This document shows positions 1 to 6,129 of a stretch of DNA of 6,129 nucleotides, in pieces. Numbering within the stretch: the first letter of the stretch is position 1; each line of letters starts with the position of its first letter. The position numbers and the translations under genes were made by a program. Origin of the DNA: Burkholderiaceae bacterium. GTDB taxonomy: Bacteria; Pseudomonadota; Gammaproteobacteria; Burkholderiales; Burkholderiaceae. Location: positions 1-6,129 of the forward strand of contig CANHDS010000039.1 of NCBI GenBank assembly GCA_947459465.1, given 5' to 3'. The notes beneath the pieces were generated by a model, which was not told the origin of the DNA, did not search any database, and saw only the letters and a program-made list of their open reading frames with translations.

Positions 1-1853
<1,853 letters not shown>

Positions 1854-1857
1854 CTAG

Positions 1858-1862
1858 TCCTA
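1858..1862 (-). promoter_or_regulatory. Shine-Dalgarno sequence of ligA, overlapping the zipA stop codon
   Basis: On the minus strand the bases TAGGA contain the zipA stop codon TAG, and AGGA is followed by 7 bases and then the GTG of ligA. This is normal ribosome-binding spacing and supports the GTG as the true start, with no ATG alternative nearby (the first in-frame ATG is codon 75). A ribosome terminating on zipA would sit on this site, which suggests translational coupling; the coupling itself is inferred. Confidence 0.7.
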
Positions 1863-2882
1863 GGAAAATAAACGAAGTGCTGTGCTTGACCCTGCGGGTA
1901 TCCCTGCTTTATCCAGCTGAGCATAGAGAGAGTCAAGTTGCTGACGAATCACAAACACCGAGTTCTCAGTCAAATGAACACCATTGTCATCAACCAATCG
2001 TCCTTGCAAGGCTTGCGCCACATCGGCAGCTTCATTGAGCATGAGTTCAAAGGGTCGTAAATGCTGTGCGACCGCAGGTACCTCCAATAGAAAAGTAATT
2101 TGCCCAATTGGTGCTTGCCGATCAAATGTACCCGTTCGAAATACCGGCTTACCATCCACTGCATATTCAAATGAATACCCCTCGGGGACCAAGCGATAAC
2201 CCCTTTGATTGAGGGTGGACTCAATATGTGGCCAAGACCATGTTTGCTGATCAAACACAATGTTCATTCCCAACAAAATATCGCTTTGAGCAGCGAGGGC
2301 ATCCAACTCCTTCGCACTATCAAGCATGGCATTCACGGCTGGCATATCAATTTGGGCATCCAATGTTTCTGCCAAGGTCTGAACACGGGAACAAAAATCT
2401 GATAACTCAAGAACCCCAATGGGGCCCCGTCGACTGGCTAGCTGAACCGCAAGTTGGATCTCCAGGTACATATGATTCGCTTCAAGGCCCTCCCAAACAC
2501 CCTCATTTATACCGGTGGCATGCAACCCATCTACCATCCATGCGATTGGAAGATCAGCCCATGATTTGAGAGCTTCTAGGATCTCTACTCCAGAGATGGC
2601 TTGGTTAAAACGCAAAGCAATCACACAATCAATTCGGGGATCAATTGTTTGGGATGCTGGTTGTTGGTTTAATGTATTTGTAAAAACAGCTGGTGGATCG
2701 ATCGGCTCGTTATTAGAGGCATTGGAACTTGGCTCAACAGGCTCCTCGATGGCTTTCGATTTTGCACTGGCATTTCGAAGGTTATAGATCACTACCCAAA
2801 TTAAGAATAGAACCCCAACCGCTCCAAGGGCTAGTTGAAGTTCAGACAAACCCAATTGGGCTGCGAACTTTTCAAGCGGCAT
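1860..2882 (-). CDS. zipA: ZipA-like cell division protein, membrane anchor for FtsZ
   Basis: This 340-residue protein is probably an inner-membrane component of the divisome that ties FtsZ polymers to the membrane. Residues ~17-34 form one hydrophobic segment (LALGAVGVLFLIWVVIYN) followed by Arg and Lys, the N-out/C-in anchor layout of ZipA. Residues ~40-80 are a low-complexity Glu/Pro/Ser/Asn/Gln linker. Residues ~201-325 match the ZipA FtsZ-binding domain: strand (DILLGMNIVF), helix, strand, a TGTFD turn (250-254; PGTFD in E. coli ZipA), strand (ITFLLEVP), helix (PFELMLNEAADVAQAL), the GRLVDD strand (294-299) and a last helix. Residues ~83-198 have no counterpart in E. coli ZipA and resemble a second divergent copy of the same fold. 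The linker is far shorter than the enterobacterial one. The start ATG has GGAGG 7 bases upstream and overlaps the smc stop by one base. The domain call is by eye from remembered E. coli ZipA; gene naming in this clade varies. Confidence 0.88.
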   Translation of the reverse strand: MPLEKFAAQLGLSELQLALGAVGVLFLIWVVIYNLRNASAKSKAIEEPVEPSSNASNNEPIDPPAVFTNTLNQQPASQTIDPRIDCVIALRFNQAISGVEILEALKSWADLPIAWMVDGLHATGINEGVWEGLEANHMYLEIQLAVQLASRRGPIGVLELSDFCSRVQTLAETLDAQIDMPAVNAMLDSAKELDALAAQSDILLGMNIVFDQQTWSWPHIESTLNQRGYRLVPEGYSFEYAVDGKPVFRTGTFDRQAPIGQITFLLEVPAVAQHLRPFELMLNEAADVAQALQGRLVDDNGVHLTENSVFVIRQQLDSLYAQLDKAGIPAGSSTALRLFS

Positions 2883-5800
2883 TAAGCCGCCTCCACCATC
2901 GAAACAGCCGATGCAATATCAACAGCAACAATCCGCGATACGCCTTGTTCCTGCATCGTAACGCCAATCAATTGGGTAGCAATTTCCATGGTGATTTTAT
3001 TGTGTGAAATAAAGACGAATTGAGTTTTATCCGACATTCTCGACACCATCTCAGAATAGCGCATCGTATTAGCATCATCAAGGGGGGCGTCCACTTCATC
3101 TAGCAAGCAAAATGGTGCTGGATTTAGTAAGAATAGGGAGAAAACCAGCGCAATGGCGGTCAAGGCTTTTTCACCACCAGAGAGCAGGTGAATTGTGCTG
3201 TTTTTCTTACCTGGAGGTTGCGCCATAACCTGCACACCTGCATCCAAAATCTCTTCACCGGTCATGACCAATTGAGCATGGCCACCACCAAATAGTTCGG
3301 GGAATAGTCTACCGAAATGAGTATTAACCTGATCAAAGGTACCTTGTAGTAAATCACGCGTTTCGGCATCAATCTTTGCAATCGCATCGGTTAATGTCTG
3401 AATCGCCTCATTCAAATCAGCCGATTGGGCATCTAAGAACGATTTGCGCTCTCGGCTACTTGATAACTCCTCAAGAGCGGCCATATTCACTGGTCCGAGA
3501 GATTGAATCTCATTGTTTAGGCGAGTAACCTCACCTTGCAAACTACTCGCGCGTAAATCAGGGCTGTAGCGCTCAGCAAGAGCTTGGTAATCTGCCTGAT
3601 CATCATTTAATAGAGTTGTAAATTGCTCATAACTCAGGCGGGCTGCTTGCTCGCGCAGTTGGAGATCGACGACTCGGTCGCGCATTGGCTGCAGAGTTTG
3701 CTCAAGCATTAAACGTGCTTCATCAGCCTGACGTAACTGATGCTGCATCGCCTCTTGCTCTGTTCTAGCCTGCGCTAACGAAGCCTCGCGCTCAGAACGG
3801 GTGACCAAGAGGCTTTGTAATTTATCCTGTGCAGCTTTATCGCTCAAAGTCTTCAACTCGCTTTGATTGGCATCAAACCGATCTTGCAGCTCCATGATTT
3901 GAGTTCTAGCGGTACTTTGATCACGCTGCAGATCATTGATGCGTTGTTGTAAGGAGCGGGTATTAAATGCGGCTTCTTGGGCAGTCATTTCTGCTTGACG
4001 CAAAGCAAGGCGTAATTGCTCGCGCGCGGCACTAGCTTGCTCTAAATCATTCTGAGCGGTTGAAAGCTGAGCTTCCAAAGCTACTTTTTGAGCATTCGCA
4101 TCACGGAGCTGCCCTTCTGTTTGGGTCTTCGCCTCTGAAATACTCTTCAACTGTTGATTAATTTCCGATAACTCAGAATCGATTTGTGCAGCCCGAGCGC
4201 TGTACTGCTCTTTGGCTTGCACTAGCTGCATTTTTTCAACTTCAAAGGTGTGCGCTTCCTGAACAGCTTGTTCAGCTACAACTCGCGATTGATCAGCAGC
4301 AGCAAGTGCAGCCTGATAGTTCGCATTAGCTTGCTCAAGTTCGCTTTGTGCCTCACTCTGAATCAACTGCTGTGCCTTCAGTTGTTTCTCAAGACTTGCC
4401 ATCTCCTGTGCACGAGCCAACATTCCCGCCTGCTCAGAGTCCGGTGCATACAACTGGACTCCAGCGCGTGTAACCAAATGGCCTTGTGCGGTGACCAAAG
4501 CAGCGCCACGGGTGAGTTGTGTGCGACGCCGTAAAGCATCCTCAAGCGTATCAGCGATATAAATATTGCTCAACCACTCTTGCAAAACATTAGCAATCAC
4601 ACCGGATGCCTGCACACGTGAGATGAATGGCACAAATCCGGATGGCACTTTGCTCTCTCCAGATTCCAAATCATCCGTTAACAAAATGGCCAGGCGACTT
4701 GGTGGGGCCTCCCTAGCAAGACTTAAGGTCTCATTGAGACTCTTGCCTGTTAATGCAGCTAGGCGTTCACGCAAAACCGATTCAAGAGCAGGTTCCCACC
4801 CTTTTTCAACTTTGAGCTCTTGCCATAAGCGTTTACTTTCTTTTAAACCTTTGCTTTCCAACCAGGGGCCAATCTTGCCTTGTGCTTGAACGCTTGCTTG
4901 TAAAGCAGTTAGTGCGCTGAGTTTAGCCTCACTTTGTTGCACATCGTGATTAGCCTTTTGAACCTGATCTAATGCAGTTTGACGCTTTGCGTCTGTAGCA
5001 GGAACGTGTTCTTGATTGTGAAGTGCTTTTGTTTTTGCCTCATCCGCTTTACGTTGAGCCATGATGTGACGATCCGTAGCCATCTGCAAGGCCTGATCAT
5101 CGGGCTTACGCATCGTCGATAACTCATCGCGTAACCGACTTGAGCGTAATGTCGCGTCTTCAAATTGTGCTGCGCTAGCTTTGAGCCGCTCTTGCAAACT
5201 TACGAGCCGTTGCTCTATTGAGGCCAAACTAGAACGGGCGACATCCAGTGCTTGCGTCGCCCCCTGAAAGTGCTCATCATGGCCAGGTACTTGAGTTTGA
5301 AGGGCCTGAAACTCGGCTTGAAGTTGTGCTTCGTTTTCATTAGCAACCCGAAACTCCTGTTCGGCTTGGCGCTGTGCCTGAGCTGCTTCTTTCTCTTGCG
5401 TAGTCCAACGATCGAGCTGCGCTTGTAAATCAGCAACTTGGTCATTAAGGCGCTGACGCGATTCGTGAACGTATTTAATCTCGGCTTCAACCTGACTGAT
5501 TTCAGCATTGGTTTCATAGAGATCCCCTTGCGCTTTTGAAACCACATCCTGAAGAGCGTACTGCTGAGTACGCATCGTCTCTAGCTCCGACTCTGCGTGG
5601 CGTAATTTAGCGGTTTCTCCCTCAAGCTTTACCTGGGTTTCGCGAATCGAGTTTGCGTGTTTCTCTTGCTCTTTCCCAGATTCAGTTTGTTTTACAAACC
5701 ACAACAATTGCTGTTGCGATTTCATTTGGGTAAGAAGTTCATTATGGCGACTGGCAACTTCAGCCTGAGCTTCTAGACGTGCTAACTGCTGTTCTAGCTC

Positions 5801-6129
5801 CCGCAAAATGTCCTGTACGCGAACGAGATTCTCTTGAGTATCCTCTAAGCGAGCAGCAGTTTCTTTACGACGCTCTTTGTATTTGGATACGCCAGCGGCC
5901 TCCTCCAAAAACACACGCAATTCCTCGGGCTTTGATTCGAGAATTCGGGAGATGGTGCCTTGGCCAATAATTGCGTAGGCACGAGGACCAAGACCCGTTC
6001 CCAGGAAAATATCCTGAACGTCTTTACGACGTACGACTTGATTGTTAATGTAGTAACTCGAATTGCCATCACGAGTTAAAACACGCTTAACCGAGAGTTC
6101 AGAAAAACTAGACCATTGACCTTGTGCCC
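2882..6129 (-). CDS. smc: Chromosome segregation protein SMC, 5' end cut by the window edge
   Basis: SMC is the ATPase subunit of bacterial condensin. It works with ScpA and ScpB, not encoded here, to fold and separate replicated chromosomes. The visible 1081 codons (first full codon at 6127) lack ~90 N-terminal residues including Walker A. Visible residues 1-85 are the end of the N-terminal head half, with GTGLGPRAYAIIGQG (43-57, Q-loop Gln56) and FLEEAAGVSKYKERR. A Gln/Ala/Glu-rich coiled coil runs to ~410. The hinge spans ~415-570 (about nt 4410-4880; starts near GKIGPWLESKG, ends near APDSEQAGMLARAQE). The returning coil runs to ~900. The C-terminal head half has signature LLSGGEK (nt ~3167-3190), Walker B CLLDEVDAPLDD (~3070-3110) and H-loop FISHNK (~2997-3015). 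The two arms are of similar length, as expected for an antiparallel rod. The frame is open throughout. MukB is excluded by the canonical hinge and head motifs. Stop TAA overlaps the zipA ATG by one base. Confidence 0.97.
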   Translation of the reverse strand, partial: AQGQWSSFSELSVKRVLTRDGNSSYYINNQVVRRKDVQDIFLGTGLGPRAYAIIGQGTISRILESKPEELRVFLEEAAGVSKYKERRKETAARLEDTQENLVRVQDILRELEQQLARLEAQAEVASRHNELLTQMKSQQQLLWFVKQTESGKEQEKHANSIRETQVKLEGETAKLRHAESELETMRTQQYALQDVVSKAQGDLYETNAEISQVEAEIKYVHESRQRLNDQVADLQAQLDRWTTQEKEAAQAQRQAEQEFRVANENEAQLQAEFQALQTQVPGHDEHFQGATQALDVARSSLASIEQRLVSLQERLKASAAQFEDATLRSSRLRDELSTMRKPDDQALQMATDRHIMAQRKADEAKTKALHNQEHVPATDAKRQTALDQVQKANHDVQQSEAKLSALTALQASVQAQGKIGPWLESKGLKESKRLWQELKVEKGWEPALESVLRERLAALTGKSLNETLSLAREAPPSRLAILLTDDLESGESKVPSGFVPFISRVQASGVIANVLQEWLSNIYIADTLEDALRRRTQLTRGAALVTAQGHLVTRAGVQLYAPDSEQAGMLARAQEMASLEKQLKAQQLIQSEAQSELEQANANYQAALAAADQSRVVAEQAVQEAHTFEVEKMQLVQAKEQYSARAAQIDSELSEINQQLKSISEAKTQTEGQLRDANAQKVALEAQLSTAQNDLEQASAAREQLRLALRQAEMTAQEAAFNTRSLQQRINDLQRDQSTARTQIMELQDRFDANQSELKTLSDKAAQDKLQSLLVTRSEREASLAQARTEQEAMQHQLRQADEARLMLEQTLQPMRDRVVDLQLREQAARLSYEQFTTLLNDDQADYQALAERYSPDLRASSLQGEVTRLNNEIQSLGPVNMAALEELSSSRERKSFLDAQSADLNEAIQTLTDAIAKIDAETRDLLQGTFDQVNTHFGRLFPELFGGGHAQLVMTGEEILDAGVQVMAQPPGKKNSTIHLLSGGEKALTAIALVFSLFLLNPAPFCLLDEVDAPLDDANTMRYSEMVSRMSDKTQFVFISHNKITMEIATQLIGVTMQEQGVSRIVAVDIASAVSMVEAA
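2890..2894 (-). promoter_or_regulatory. Shine-Dalgarno sequence of zipA inside the last smc codons
   Basis: On the minus strand GGAGG lies 7 bases upstream of the zipA ATG. It falls within the smc codons GTG GAG GCG (Val-Glu-Ala, three of the last four residues). It is a near-consensus match and fixes the zipA start. Because the smc stop and zipA start share a base (TAATG), ribosomes finishing smc could reinitiate here; that coupling is inferred from the arrangement. Confidence 0.75.

Noticed and set aside
1858..1865. Eight-base palindrome TCCTAGGA at the zipA-ligA junction as an operator or terminator stem
   Set aside because: It is too short and has no loop or T-tract. The zipA stop codon and the ligA ribosome-binding site explain it fully.
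2228..2569. Plus-strand 113-codon open frame
   Set aside because: It is antisense to the middle of zipA, with no recognisable domain. I saw no convincing ribosome-binding site. It is explained as a shadow of the real gene.
2880..4880. Repeated Gln/Ala/Glu-rich coding stretches in smc as possible DNA repeats
   Set aside because: The similarity is at the level of heptad coiled-coil composition. I saw no conserved nucleotide repeat unit.
4566..4889. Plus-strand 107-codon open frame
   Set aside because: It lies opposite the conserved SMC hinge coding region and its composition (Ser/Leu/Arg rich) is typical of an antisense shadow.
5215..5547. Minus-strand 110-codon open frame inside smc
   Set aside because: It is in a different frame of the same strand as the SMC coiled coil, with a Lys/Arg-rich product and no independent start signal.
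2882..5920. An smc start at the TTG at 5920-5918, giving a 1012-residue protein
   Set aside because: The same frame stays open to 6127, and those 69 upstream codons encode conserved SMC head sequence (GTGLGPRAYAIIGQG, SRILESKPEEL). The TTG is an internal leucine codon.

Overview
The window is an ordinary core-genome segment of a bacterium. It is fully covered by three co-directional minus-strand genes in the transcription order smc → zipA-like → ligA. The smc gene enters from the right edge without its first ~90 codons. The ligA gene leaves at the left edge without its last ~55 codons. The only noncoding DNA is 9 bases between zipA and ligA. No RNA gene, mobile element, CRISPR array, terminator or clear promoter is visible.

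The window suggests a betaproteobacterium of the Burkholderiales, with moderate GC (about 45% on the few lines I counted). Three things point there: an SMC protein rather than MukB, a ZipA-type FtsZ-binding protein, and the smc-zipA-ligA order, which I recall from Burkholderiaceae. The moderate GC would fit a genus such as Polynucleobacter. The taxonomic call is inference from memory, not from a search.

Region by region: positions 2882-6129 encode SMC from just past its Walker A region to its C-terminus, with coiled-coil arm, hinge, returning arm and the ABC head half carrying the LSGGE signature, Walker B and H-loop. Positions 1860-2882 encode a 340-residue membrane-anchored protein with a C-terminal ZipA FtsZ-binding domain. 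Positions 1-1850 encode NAD+-dependent DNA ligase up to the beginning of its BRCT domain.

The three products act in the chromosome and division cycle: SMC organises and segregates the nucleoid, ZipA tethers FtsZ to the membrane, and LigA seals Okazaki fragments and repair nicks. The junctions (1-base overlap TAATG, then a Shine-Dalgarno sequence fused to the zipA stop codon) indicate one polycistronic mRNA with coupled translation.

I found no evidence of a new system. The most interesting observation is that the part of the ZipA-like protein before its recognised FtsZ-binding domain looks like a second, divergent copy of the same fold.
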